NCBI RefSeq assembly: GCF_901000735.1
Contig: NC_081547.1
Coordinates: 24,482,046-24,546,045, forward strand
Direction of reading: 5' to 3'
DNA length: 64,000 nucleotides
From: Corylus avellana
Taxonomy: Eukaryota > Streptophyta > Magnoliopsida > Fagales > Betulaceae
Shown one piece after another: positions 46,723 to 57,832 of this stretch. Position 1 is the stretch's first letter, and every line of letters starts with the position of its first letter. Both the position numbers and the translations under genes were made by a program. The notes under the pieces are model-generated. The model was given only the letters and a program-made list of their open reading frames with translations. It made no database searches and was not told where the DNA came from.

Positions 46723-47098
46723 GTTTCTTTGTTAGTTGTTTATTCTATCTTATCTTTCAGTCTTTATTTGAATTAGGTTTCTTTATTAGTCTTTTATTTG
46801 GTTTAGTTGTCTTTCGTAGACTTCTAAATTAACTTTATTTCATTGTTATCTTAGGACTAGGAGTCTTGGGCTATAAATATATGCTTATAGCCTTTAACAG
46901 GGCAGTTTATGATTATTATTGAGTTTATTTAATAAGAATTACTCAGAGTTGAATTTCTTTGTGTTTTTCCTTAAAGCATAGATAGTCTCTATTGTTTAAG
47001 AAGATTTCTTAGATTCTTGTGATAGTCTCACAATCTTAGGAATATTTATCCCTTCTACTTGCTGGTTTTCTTGTTCACCACAATCCTACGCTGCATCA
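46671..47098 (+). repeat. 3' long terminal repeat
   Basis: 428 bases with the same ends as the 5' LTR and few substitutions by eye. The first 90 bases carry a local duplication containing two TATCTTATCTTT words, which accounts for the extra length. Confidence 0.9.
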
Positions 47099-48360
47099 AT
47101 TTTTCTATTGTTTGGCTTGAAAATTTGGTTAAAAATATGAAAAGTTGATTTTTTTTTTTCCTTCATAGATTGGCTGTCGGCTTGAAAACTTGGAAATTCC
47201 TGTTGCTACTTGGAAATTTATGTGTTTTTTGTTGTTGTTATTTTCTTTATGTATGTATGTAAATCTTGGATCTTTTCTCTGTGAGGATTTCTGGTTCTTG
47301 ATTTGGTATGGCGGTATGAGAATTTTTGATGGGTTTTATTTTGATGGGTTTTTATAACTAATGCTATTGAGAAATCTCTAGTTTCTCTTTGAGTTTTTGT
47401 TCCACCCATTGAATTTCAAGTTTGAAATCATAATGATTTAGGAAATTTTTGATTAGGTCTGAATTTGGAAGAATTTTAGTAAGAAGCTAAATTCCTAAAA
47501 TTAACTAGGGGCTTTTGTGTGTAGTGAATTTCTAAGCATGATTTAAGATCCGGGTCGTTAGATTAATAGGTTTAAAGCTTTAATTTCACTATTGTTTATA
47601 GTATGGACATAAACTCTAATTTGTATAGTGTGAATTAAATTAGGGCTTTTAGTATGTGAAGACTAGGATTGCTAATTGGATGTGTTAATTACATTTAAAG
47701 CGTTAATTAACTCAAGACTTTTATGAGTTCAATGGAAATTGATGCCCATGGGATTTAGGTTCTAATATGTCATATTATAATCATATTGATTATTGTATGT
47801 GAATATGAGTATTATAAATTTGGGGTAAGTTGCTAGATCAATGGAATAGGAAGAGAATAATAATTATAGGGTTAAAGTGTAATGTTTAACTTAGGGTCTA
47901 TGTGATGATTATGTTATTCATGTGAGTTTGCTCATTGTTAACCTGCACATATTTTTTCTTTATTTTCTAAAGACTCAAAATAATCATGTAAATTTATTTG
48001 TAGATGATGAGAAAGTGAAATACAATACATGACTATTTCAAAAGAAAAAATGCACAAAGTTTATTAGAGTTTGATCCTGGATTGTGTGTCACTTATGAAA
48101 ATATCATGTTAATCAATGAGGTGCAAAATAACTCAACACAAGTCGCACTTTTTTAGGTTAGTACTCTAAGCTCAATTCCTAATCTAAGTGGTCTTATAAT
48201 TTGGATATTATAGTTATTAAATATTGAGAATATTGTTTGTTGGAATTTAAACATTTGATTGGAGTATGACACAATTCTAAGCTCAATTCCTCATTGTATT
48301 TAAGTACCAGTCATTTGAAAAAGGAGAAAAAAAATAGAAAAAAAGTAATAGCTCATTACA
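47099..48360. other. Right part of the hAT-like element, non-coding
   Basis: AT-rich sequence with no supported frame, belonging to the element bounded at 48421. Some repeated words (for example AAGCTCAATTCCT near 48170 and 48278) suggest old internal duplication. Confidence 0.5.
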
Positions 48361-48732
48361 CGCTGCAAAAAAAAAAAATTGCTTTGGTCCCCTCCCATAA
48401 AACTTCTTGGCTCCGTCCCTGATTTACAGATATGGACAGCATATAAGAAATTATAATGATAGCCCAATTCCCATTTATGTTAATCATAAGTAGAACAAGT
48501 TTTACTTAGCACTGCAAATAAGATTTGCATTCCATTATATTATAAGAGTAGCTCATTCGAAATCTCAGCAAGCACACCTTGGAATTTTTAATTATTTCAA
48601 ATTACCAATACAATAGTCATATCTATAATCCTTTAGTAATTTTGAGCGTCATATAATAATGGCCAAAAGAGGGGGAGGGGGAGGGGGAGAATCAATACAT
48701 AGTTCGCGTCTTAATTGCAATGTGCATTAAGA

Positions 48733-49961
48733 TTAAAGGATCTCCAACTTGATTCTTGGAGGTACTTTTGACTCGAGCTGCCACCTGGCACGACGCCTTC
48801 TAGTTTGTTCCATCTCTTGCTCTTCCTTAGTTTCAATCCTTGATATTGAATACCACTTACATTGGTATCGCGGATCAATTATGATTTTTCAAGTATCGTA
48901 GCATTATCAATGAAGTACATGGCAAGTTCAAAATCACTACTACCACAATAATATCCACCTACTTCCACCACTTTGAGATGATAATGTGGGCATTTTACAG
49001 CTTTTATCACTCTTCTCTTCTTGTTTGGAGGGCTAGTCCACGTTATCTGCAAAGATTTAAAAAAGAATAATAAGAAAAAGGTGATGATTATCCTGTGTTT
49101 GCTAAACACAAGAATATTAAAGAACATGCACCACAAAGCCTTAGCCTTTGGAGGAAAAAGCATCACCACAAACTAATTGACAACAAGAGAAACTCAACTC
49201 AAAAAGTTGCCTAAACATCACTCTAATGCCAATCAAGATCCTACAAGGTCAGCTAACCAATAGTAACTCTTTTTTAACCAACCAAATAACAACTCATCTC
49301 GTTTTCCTTTCCTCCTTTCTTCCCTTTAACCTCCAAGGTCAATTTTGACAAAATGGACCATCTACTGGAATTGCATTATACCCAAAATCATTAGCCTCTG
49401 TTCCCATATTAGTTTTCTAAACCCCGTCACTTACTATCACTTCTGCTAGCAAGTGCAACATTAGCACTGTTTCCTCCATTAGATGAAGTTTTTTTTTTCC
49501 CTCTTTCCAGCAAGCCTAAAATGAAAACGTTCATTCAAATCCCAAATTCAAAATGCACTAGTATGTAAATGTTGTAACAGATTGTTCAACCAAATTCATA
49601 GGCACAACTGTAGGATGCTGATCCATCGTTCTAAAAAAGAAATCCACCTGAACCACATAGCTTAATGCAAATTAAGAAAGAATTTATGAAAGGCAACTAC
49701 TCAAGCAACTAGAAGGGCAATTTCCAATGTGTTACAAATCATGCGGAATTATGATTCAAATATCAAGACAACCTTTTTTTCCTAACTGAATCTATTTTAA
49801 TGAGGAATAGATGAAGTATATAACAAACCAACTGAAATATCATCCCATTCTGATTTCCAATTAAGAAACAAATTTTGCAGTAAACACTTCAAATCTACCA
49901 TTACATAATATGTACATCTATAAGTTGTAAAAGACAAACTTAATCGTGAATCATCTCATGT

Positions 49962-49994
<33 letters not shown>

Positions 49995-51361
49995 GAATTA
50001 GCTATTACTAGAAACACACGCACCTTGAACACAAATATTTGCAAGCAAGGGCATGCCTCTATCAAGGAAGTGAAAAGGAGGAGACTTTCATCATCCTTTG
50101 CTCCGATTTCTAATACTAATTTCTTAAGATTCTTTAAACCAGTAAACAATCGAAGCTTTATTTTATCCTGAAAAAAACCATAACGAGGGTAAATTGCATG
50201 ACAGCATAATAAATGGAAAGAAAGAACAAACACATCATCATTGTACACACTAACCTGCAAATGCCATTTGCTCAATGTAAGAACCTGTAGCTGAGAAAAA
50301 CATGATGAAAGCTGGCGAAGCATAAAATTAGAATACATTCCATGGGAAATAGATACATCAACAAGCAGTGGAGCATTATTAACAAGCAACCTTGTCGTTG
50401 GTCCCACATACTTAAAAGAAACAAGGTTTGTGTCACAGATCTTGATGGATTTTAAGCTGATGCAGAAGGATACCCGCAAGTGTTTCAAAGGGAGGGATGA
50501 GCCAACAACTCTTAATTTCTTCAAATGTTCTGATTGATGCACAACTAATCGTTCAAGATTGGGACAATTGGCCAAAAAATACTCCAGAACTTCACAGGAC
50601 ATATTAACCTCCTTCAAAGTGAGATCTTTGAGGGACTTGAAGCCAACAAATGTATGCCAAGGAATATCCAAACATAATTGAGGATATAAAAGTAGTTGAT
50701 ATGGAAAAGTATAACATGATGAAGGCCAAGGATTACATGATCAAAATCCTGACAAGTGAATCTCAAGCCTTTGAACTCGCTTTTGCATTGCAAACATAAT
50801 CCACCTATTAATATCTCGCGCATAACCTTTATCCAAATTAGACCAAACCCGGAATTCATCTATAGTTGGGTCTCTATGCTGTTCCAAAACACGATTCACC
50901 CAGTTGACGTATCTCGGCCTTTCAATTTCAGTTAACTCAGGACTATTTAATTTTATTGAGCGGGTTAGTGTTATCTTGCCTGATGTTTTTGTATGATCAA
51001 AGTCGAGCGAATAAATAGATGCCCACAAATACTCCCATCTTCTTGAAAGGACACTAGTAACCACGGCTTCCCTTAGCGTCAGACGTGAGAGTATACAAAC
51101 GAGTATTTCATCAGGCAGCTCACTAATACAATCCTTCAAAACCCAAATTTGATCAACAAAATTAAGTGTCAGCCGAATTACGAAATCATTAACTTAATTA
51201 GGATTTATAGCATCATCAAAAAGACATCTTTTTTGGCACAAAATAAACTAGTCTTAAGAAAAAGATGGATTCACATATGTTTTTTGACACAAATTAGGAT
51301 GAATGGGGTTCACCTTTCTTTCTGAACAATTAGCGGTACGTCGAACCCTTTTCTCCTCCAT
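48733..51361 (-). pseudogene. F-box/LRR (FBD-like) gene with two point lesions
   Basis: Four exons on the minus strand: 51361-51314 (starts MEEKRVRRTANC), 51133-50255, 50167-50024 and 49046-48733, all at GT-AG sites in phase 0. The F-box lies at the start of exon 2 (SELPDEILVCILSRLTLREA, then SVLSRRWEYLW), followed by leucine-rich repeats (SLKDLTLKEVNMSCEVLEYF; CPNLERLVV) and an FBD-like C terminus (HYHLKVVEVGGYY; ELAMYFIDNATILEK). Such proteins serve as substrate receptors of SCF ubiquitin ligases. Two lesions are seen: an in-frame TGA at 50741-50743 with the frame continuing unchanged on both sides, and in the last exon a five-A run (48885-48889) that appears one base short, giving an early stop; the frame after it continues to a natural end near 48733. 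It could be a young pseudogene or carry sequence errors. Confidence 0.8.
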
Positions 51362-51989
51362 CAATCAAAACTTCATATGACAAGCAGAAACCACAAATCA
51401 GTCGAAACTTCATATGACAAGCAGCAACCACAAATCAGACGGTACAAAATAAAACTATCATGCAATAAAAAGAAATAATATGATGCAAAAACAGAAACTT
51501 ACTTGCTTCGCCACTTATTTGGTTACAGCAAAAAGGATTAGTGTAGGTATAATAAATTAAAGACTCGATTTTTAGTCGGGATAACATAAGAGGGACCGGA
51601 CCGGATCTCACGAAAAAGAAAGATAGATATTCTAATTAAATTAAATATTCACTTCTAATTTCAATTAAATATTCTACGTACATTAAAATACAACTTTTTT
51701 GGATAATGTTTTTCTAATATATGCATATCTCTCCTTGATCCTACAAAGCTCTCTTTCGATGTGGGAATTCTTTCTATCTTCGGTCAGTTGGAAGGAAAAT
51801 ATATAGAAAAGTTGAAGGAGAATTACTGCATGGTAGATAAGGGTTACAATTATTTTCCAACCAACCTACTTATTTTCTTAATATAATCCGACTTCTCTTT
51901 CCCCCTACTGATCAATCATGAATTCTTGATTGAAGGCAAGGAAAAGGCTAAGTGAGATAGTTTGTGGAAGGGAGCAGCAAATAGGGTAG
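51362..51989. other. Upstream region of the F-box gene
   Basis: No coding frame. Contains the presumed promoter of the minus-strand F-box gene and a short repeated word (CAAACTTCATATGACAAGCAG-like, twice near 51370-51425). Confidence 0.4.
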
Positions 51990-52215
51990 ATTCGATCCAA
52001 CACTTTTCAATACAATAACGAGAACATAGAACAAGCGGGTAATTAAACACAATTACACAACCCAGAAAACCAGTAATCCAACAAAACAACCCAACACTTT
52101 AGAATCGTCTAATCCAACTCTTTTCAATACAATAACGAGAACATAGAACAAGCAGGTAATTAAACACAATTACACAACCCAGAAATCCAACAAAACAGAG
52201 AAAACTTTAGAATCG
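51990..52215. repeat. About 123-bp tandem duplication
   Basis: The block containing CACTTTTCAATACAATAACG, then GGTAATTAAACACAATTACA and TTTAGAATCGTCTAAT occurs twice, at about 51999 and 52118, with a few small indels. No gene is affected. Confidence 0.8.
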
Positions 52216-52418
52216 TCTAATATTCCTAAAAGCAGAGAAAACTTTGCTGAATTTAAAATCCCTAATTCTCCTAAAAATCATAATACATCAAAAATCTGAC
52301 TATTACAATCCCAAATCAACAACTAAAAGGGACAGCAGAGACAAAGAGAAACAGAGACAGAGAGAGACTCACTATTACAGGAACAGTAACGGCGGAATAA
52401 TCGCCGGCCGGAGAGAGA

Positions 52419-52518
52419 NNNNNNNNNNNNNNNNNNNNNNNNNNNNNNNNNNNNNNNNNNNNNNNNNNNNNNNNNNNNNNNNNNNNNNNNNNNNNNNNNN
52501 NNNNNNNNNNNNNNNNNN
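52419..52518. other. Assembly gap of 100 N
   Basis: Exactly 100 unknown bases, the usual size for a gap of unknown length. The left flank is GC-rich (CGCCGGCCGGAGAGAGA), unlike the AT-rich DNA around it, so a gene start or leader exon may be hidden here. Confidence 0.98.
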
Positions 52519-52560
52519 TTGGGGGACATGCGCATGCATGCCATGATGCCACGCTCTCAC

Positions 52561-53168
52561 TATCTACATAATCTCCTCAAACTACTATCAAATTGATAAT
52601 GTCCTTCTCAAATTTTTCATTGTGACAATGTCCCTCCTAAACTACCAAAACATTGTCAATGTCCCCCTCAAGACTAACAAAAAGATCAAAATGCCCTTAT
52701 AAATTAAAAAATAAAAATAAAAAAAACAAAAAATTTTAATTTCAAAAGAACAATTTTTTTTTAAAAAAAAAAAAAATTAATTTTTAAACAAAATTTTTTA
52801 ATTTTTTATAAGAATTTTTTTTTAAATGAATATATTTTTTTTAAATGGAAATTTTTATTTTACAAAATTTATAAAACGAAATTTTTATAACAAAAAAAAA
52901 AATCGAAATTTTTTAATTTTTTTCTTATAAAATGGATGTTTTTTAAAATTTTTAATTTTCTACCCTTTGGATTTTTTTTTTAATTAGTTTTAGGTTTTTC
53001 TAGAAGTTTTATTATTTTTTGTTTTTATTTTATTAAGTGTAGTTTCGTCATTGGGGGGAGCATTGGCAATTTTTTGTAGTTTGATGAGGATATTGTCACA
53101 ATTGAAAGTTTGGGGGGGACATTGTCAATTGTGTGGTAGTTTGAGGGAGTTATGTGGACTTTTTCCAA
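52561..53168. repeat. Foldback element with diverged inverted arms
   Basis: The left arm (ATAATCTCCTCAAACTACTA..., TGACAATGTCCCTCCTAAAC, CATTGTCAATGTCCCCCTCA) is matched by the right arm on the minus strand (CATAACTCCCTCAAACTACC..., TTGACAATGTCCCCCCCAAA, TGTGACAATATCCTCATCAA). The centre is A/T low complexity. A half-copy of the same family appears at 61960-62135. Confidence 0.7.
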
Positions 53169-53560
53169 CTAAAAAATATATAAATACAAAATCAGTTAAT
53201 GTGGTTGTCTAGATTAAAAATTCATCTATGTGGTATAAAAACAAAAATAATACTAATTCAAAAATTATTGGGATAGGCCACAATAATAATTTAATTCCCG
53301 TAATCAAATTCCGTGAAAATAGTTTTCATTAGTGTATCACGTCATCACCAATAGAATGATGATATATGTCATTCTTATTTAAAAGTAAATAAATATATTA
53401 AATATATAAATCATTTTTAAATTTTTTTTTTAAAAAAAATGAGGGCGGGTGAGGGGTGGCCAACGATTTATTTGAATTAAAGATACTGTACGGGGAGCGG
53501 GAAAATATTGAGGGGGGAAAGTACTAGGCGAGAGCTGAGAAATCATAGGGAAAATTAAGC
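53169..53560. other. AT-rich DNA between repeats
   Basis: No gene. A GAGGGCGGGTGAGGGGTGGCC word near 53442 resembles GC-rich cores of other small elements in this window. Confidence 0.4.
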
Positions 53561-53569
53561 TCGCGCGTT

Positions 53570-53908
53570 AACGAAAATAATTTTGGTGCGCCTACTATCC
53601 AGGCGCCTAGATGACAAGCGTCCTTAATTAGGGGCGCTTACTAGCCAAGCGCACTTAATTAGGGGCGCCTAGCTGGCAGGCGCCCCTAATTAAGGGGGCC
53701 TAGATAGTAGGCGTCCCGAATTAAGGGCGCTTGCCAGCCAGACGCACTTAATTAACTAAATTGTGGTATGCCCTATTGGAATGTCCCTTTTTAAGGGGAC
53801 GTTTTTATGCGCAAGCGTTACTAATTTTATTTTGGGTCGTTTAAAGGGACGTTTTATTAAAGCGCCTCTATTCCAAGTGTTAGTAAACCTTGTTTTTTTT
53901 TGTAGTGG
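53570..53908. mobile_element. Terminus of a CACTA (En/Spm-like) element with palindromic subterminal repeats
   Basis: The right end reads TTTTTTTTTGTAGTG at 53894-53908; on the minus strand that is CACTACAAAAAAAAA, the diagnostic CACTA terminus. Inside it lie GC-rich subterminal repeats of about 35-40 bases built on GGCGCCTAGnnnnnAGGCGC and TTAATTAGGGGCGC words (53588-53750), as expected for transposase binding sites. The opposite terminus was not found; it may lie in the gap or be deleted. Confidence 0.7.
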
Positions 53909-54474
53909 ATCGTGGATTTCACGACCTTAAGAATCGCTCTTAAGCTTATCTGGGTTAAGGAAGATTGGGAAACAGAGCGACAACATGAAAGCTCAAGGTG
54001 GCTATATCCTCCAAAGCTTGTGGCTTCACTATTCAGAATGGGATGTATTTAATAGGGGGGCTACCCTACTATCAGGTCTTGGTGTAAACCAACCATTTTA
54101 TAGCATCCAATCACCATGTGACACATCATCAATATAAGAAAAATGAAAAAAATGAAAGTGAGACCAACCACACCAAATCAAAATGAGAAAAAGAAAAAGA
54201 AAAAAATTCCGTAGCCAGCGAGATCCAAGCTAGACCCACGCCCTGGGTCTGATTTCACAGCGACTTGGTTAACTTCCACTTGGCTCTTCATCTTTGTCAA
54301 CCTCACCATCCTCACCTCGCATTTCGACTCTTAGAGAAAACCATAACAACAACAACAACAGCACCAACTCGCTCGACCGCTGTCTTTGATCGATTGAGTT
54401 AGGTCCTTCAACCTCGGTCTCTACAAGTTTGAGCAACCCAACACAGTCCCGGTCACAGAGTTTCTCCAACCCGT
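53909..54474. other. Non-coding DNA next to the CACTA end
   Basis: At 53909-53980 the sequence (CGTGGATTTCACGACCTTAA, GGGTTAAGGAAGATTGGGAAACA) is a diverged match of 60398-60460, just beyond the 4.45-kb element. The rest (54000-54470) has no supported gene; an (AAC)n-like tract lies at 54345-54362. Confidence 0.45.
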
Positions 54475-54960
54475 AGGGGCATAACGCTCCCTATATACAA
54501 TATCATACACACAATTTGGGATTTTCTTCAACCCAAACTTTATGTATGCCATCTACAATAGCCTCTCTAGCGATTCTACGGGAGACATAATTCACATTCC
54601 TCTTAATATGTTCAATCCTCCTTTCTTTAATCCCATCGATTAAATGCCCAATCTTGCTCCAATTCTTTTTCACCAATTTGACTGCATTAACAATTTGTAG
54701 AGCTTCGCCCTCTAAGATTATATCAAAGAAGCACATCTCCCTGCATAGATCCACAGCTTATATAGTTGCCATCGTGTAGTACTACTCGCAAGTTCAAAAA
54801 AACAATTTCGTGTAGTACTACACGCTGCCAAAACATCTCTTATATGATCTCGTACAATGATACCAATCCCAATACGCTTATGATCTTTGTCAACCGCGGC
54901 ATCCTGATTAACTTTGCACAAACCTAAGGTTGGTATTTGGCTTCGCCACTTATTTGTAGG
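54475..54960 (-). mobile_element. LINE-type RNase H-like fragment, interrupted
   Basis: Minus-strand pieces in two frames give RNase H-like wording: LGLCKVNQDAAVDKDHKRIG with GIGIIVRDHIRDVLAAC, then EALQIVNAVKLVKKNWSKIG and RNVNYVSRRIAREAIVDGIH. It is a diverged copy of the fragment at 27125-27830. It is cut at 54960 by the MITE that follows; the 8-bp duplication there shows that the MITE inserted into this repeat or its flank. Confidence 0.65.
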
Positions 54961-55899
54961 TAGGGGTGGCAAAATGAGTACCTGACACGACCCGACTACC
55001 ACCCGCGGGTACCCGTTACACGATTAGCCTATACCCAGACACGACCCGTTTAGCTAAATGGGTAATCGGGTTTGACACGATTATGACACGAAAATAGCCG
55101 GGTAACCCGACACGACCCGTTTTACCCGTTTAAAATAACTAGGTCTAATCGGGTAGATACGACCCGATTACCCTAAACTATAAAATTAAAAAATAAAATA
55201 AAATAAAATAAATAAAATTCAAAATTGTAATAATAATACTAATACAATAATACATCAATATAGTCAATGCAAAAAATTGAGTTCCAAGAGATTAAATGCT
55301 TTAATAAAGGATAAGAAAAAAATATATATATTGGAAAGTGACTGTAATTGACAAATTGTACTCCAAAAGAAATTACTAAACTCATAATTTCACCTAAACT
55401 TAAAAGTTAAAAGTTAAAACAAGTAAGTTCATTTATTAAAATAGTCCACTTATTATTTAGTCCCACATGTAACAAAAGTGTTAAAAAATTAATTTAAACA
55501 ATGAAAATCATAGTTTTCTTGTTGGCTTTCTCTTTTGTTGGTAATTATGTATTAACTTATTTCTTGAAGCAGGCTTCCTTGTCCCCAAAGGCTGAGTTGA
55601 ATGGTGTCTTAAAGCCTGTATCTTTAAAGTTCTTAAAGTCTGTAAGTTAGTAAATGTGAGGAGTCCGCAAGGCAGAAAAAAAGAGAGAAAAAAAAAATCC
55701 GGGTCAGGCGGGTCGCAAGGCAAAAAAAAAAAAAAAAAAAATCCGAGTCTGGCGGGTCGACCCGCCAGACACGAAATTTTCAGGTCTTAATCGGGTAGAC
55801 CCGATTACGACCCGAACCCGATTAGCCCAAACCCAATACCTGTTTTTTCGTGTCGTGTTCGTGTCAGGTTCGCGGGTCGTGTCAAAATTGCCAGCCCTA
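54961..55899. mobile_element. 939-bp hAT-type MITE with 8-bp target duplication
   Basis: Left end TAGGGGTGGCAAAATGAGTA; the right end on the minus strand is TAGGGCTGGCAATTTTGACA. Both ends continue into GACACGACCCG-type words. Identical 8-base words TTTGTAGG flank it (54953-54960 and 55900-55907). The arms (about 200 bases each) are rich in ACCCG/CGGGT words; the centre (55180-55680) is AT-rich. No transposase frame. Confidence 0.85.
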
Positions 55900-56981
55900 T
55901 TTGTAGGTATAATAAATAAATGGGGAAACTTCACTAAGCCCCCCCGAAGTTCCAGCCGATTTGACAAACACCCCCTGAATTACCAAAACTCTCACCTAAG
56001 TCTTGCAAATTATCGAGCCGAAATTGCCAAACGCTTCTAGAAGGGACTGCTCGTGCGAACCATCGTCTTCGTCGTTGGTGAACCATTCTAGCTGGAGTTT
56101 GGGTATCGATTTGCAACGGTTTAGTCAGAATCACATCTAAATCACTTGGGATCCACGATAATCAAGTAAGTTTCATTATCCCTAAAATATATATTTAGGG
56201 TTTGTATTAGAAACTTTTTGAGATTTGTGTTTGACCAACAATTTGTATTGGATGTTTGGGGGGTTTTGCATGTAACGCCTTTGTAATGGATTTTGTGGAG
56301 TTTTTAGTTTAGGGTATTATTTATTTGAAGTGGGTCATATTGTCGTCGTTTTTAAAATTTGTTTAGGGTGTTTGTCAGACAATGCGTTAAAAGTTGTCAT
56401 ATGTTTATGGTTTAGGGATCGTTGGTTTTTTTGAAAGTTGTTGTTCTTTTGTTTGATCTAGCTGTGGTCCCTTAGCTGCGACTTGTGTTGGACACGTGAG
56501 TAGCACTATGAGTTTTATACTATGAATAAAGTGGTCAAGTGGTCCCTTCCATTACATGTTCTTTATCATAGGATTTTTGGTTGCTGACCTTATAAGGAAC
56601 AATTGTGCTTAATGTGTTGGCAGAGAGGTTCAATTGTTGTGGATTTGTTGTTTTTGGTTTATGGGTTATGTAGTCCTTTGGGTATAGGAAAAAACGGGAC
56701 CACACTGCATAATTTGCAGCAGAATGTAGTATGTAGATTTGGTTTTGAAATTACTACTTAAACCTTGTGGTTTGTTCGTGGCTGCTATGAGTACAGGGTA
56801 AGATGGATAATTTTCTAAAATTGACAATTTTATTAAAAGTTGTGTTTGTGATATGAATTAGGATAAAATATATGCTTTAAGGTTGTTTTTACTTTGCTGA
56901 AATTGTGGGTTGGGTTGTTTTTACTTTGCTGAAATTTAGGGTTGGGTTGTTTTTACTTTGTTGAAATTGTGGGTTGGGTTA

Positions 56982-57832
56982 TTTTTTTACTTTGCTGAAA
57001 TCGTGGGTTGTATTGTTTTTACTTTGGTTAAATTTTTACTTTGCTGAATTTTACAACAATTATTGATTTGTTTAAAAAATTTCTTTTTAGTTTATTGCAA
57101 ATGTCTAACTTTTTGTGTATAAATAAACCCTAAATATATGCTGTGATCAGTTAGGGTTGGATAGTTTTTTTACTTTGCTGAAATTGTGGGTTGTATTGTT
57201 TTTACTTTGGTTAAATTTTTACTTTGCTGAATTTTACAACAATTATTGATTTGTTTAAAAAATTTCTTTTTAGTTTATTGCAAATGTCTAACTTTTTGTG
57301 TATAAATAAACCCTAAATATATGCTGTGATCAGTTAGGGTTGGATAGTTTTTTTACTTTGCTGAAATTGTGGGTTGTATTGTTTTTACTTTGGTTAAATT
57401 TTTACTTTGCTGAATTTTACAACAATTATTGATTTGTTTAAAAAATTTCTTTTTAGTTTATTGCAAATGTCTAACTTTTTGTGTATAAATAAACCCTAAA
57501 TATATGCTGTGATCAGTTAGGGTTGGATAGTTTTTTTACTTTGCTGAAATTGTGGGTTGTATTGTTTTTACTTTGGTTAAATTTTTACTTTGCTGAATTT
57601 TACAACAATGATTGATTACTTTAAAAAATTTCTTTTTAGTTTATTGTAAATGTCTAACTTTTTTGTGTATAAATAAACCCTAAATATATGTTATGATCAG
57701 TTAAGGTTGGGTAGTTTTTTTACTTTGCTGAAATTGTGGGTTGTATTGTTTTTACTTTGGTTAAATTTTTACTTTGCTGAATTTTACGACAATGATTGAT
57801 TAGTTTAAAAAAATTCTTTTTAGTTTATTGCA
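56982..57832. repeat. 183-bp tandem repeat, about 4.6 copies
   Basis: Copies begin with TTTTTTTACTTTGCTGAAA at 56982, 57165, 57348, 57531 and 57715 (last one partial). The first copies are almost identical and the last two have substitutions. Each contains AAATAAACCCTAAATATATG and GATCAGTTAGGGTTGG. The upstream stretch 56880-56980 has shorter, diverged copies of the TTTTTACTTTGCTGAAATTG word, suggesting the repeat grew from this motif. Confidence 0.92.

Larger units (their letters stand above)
44724..47098 (+). mobile_element. Ty3/gypsy-type LTR retrotransposon, non-autonomous
   Basis: Two LTRs start TGTAGATTGG and end CTGCATCA: 5' LTR 44724-45108, 3' LTR 46671-47098. Right after the 5' LTR is TTGGTATCAGAGC, a methionine-tRNA primer-binding site, and before the 3' LTR a purine-rich CGGGAGGATGA tract. 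The internal part is only about 1.56 kb: a gag-like frame and then an acidic frame, with no protease, reverse transcriptase, RNase H or integrase. The 3' LTR is about 43 bases longer through a local duplication near its start. No clean 5-bp target duplication was seen. It lies inside the hAT-like element. Confidence 0.88.
44364..48421. mobile_element. hAT-like element with 8-bp target duplication, nest for an LTR element
   Basis: The left terminus reads CAGAGACGAAGGGAGGGG and the right terminus, on the minus strand, CAGGGACGGAGCCAAG. Directly outside are identical 8-base words ATTTACAG (44356-44363 and 48422-48429), the duplication size of hAT transposons. The left end is partly duplicated inside (44510-44610). 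No hAT transposase frame is present: after removing the nested LTR element (44724-47098) about 1.7 kb of AT-rich non-coding DNA remains. It is therefore a non-autonomous member. Confidence 0.8.

Noticed and set aside
48669..48690. G-quadruplex in the GGGGGAGGGGGAGGGGG tract
   Set aside because: There are only three uninterrupted G-runs; a standard four-run quadruplex is not supported.
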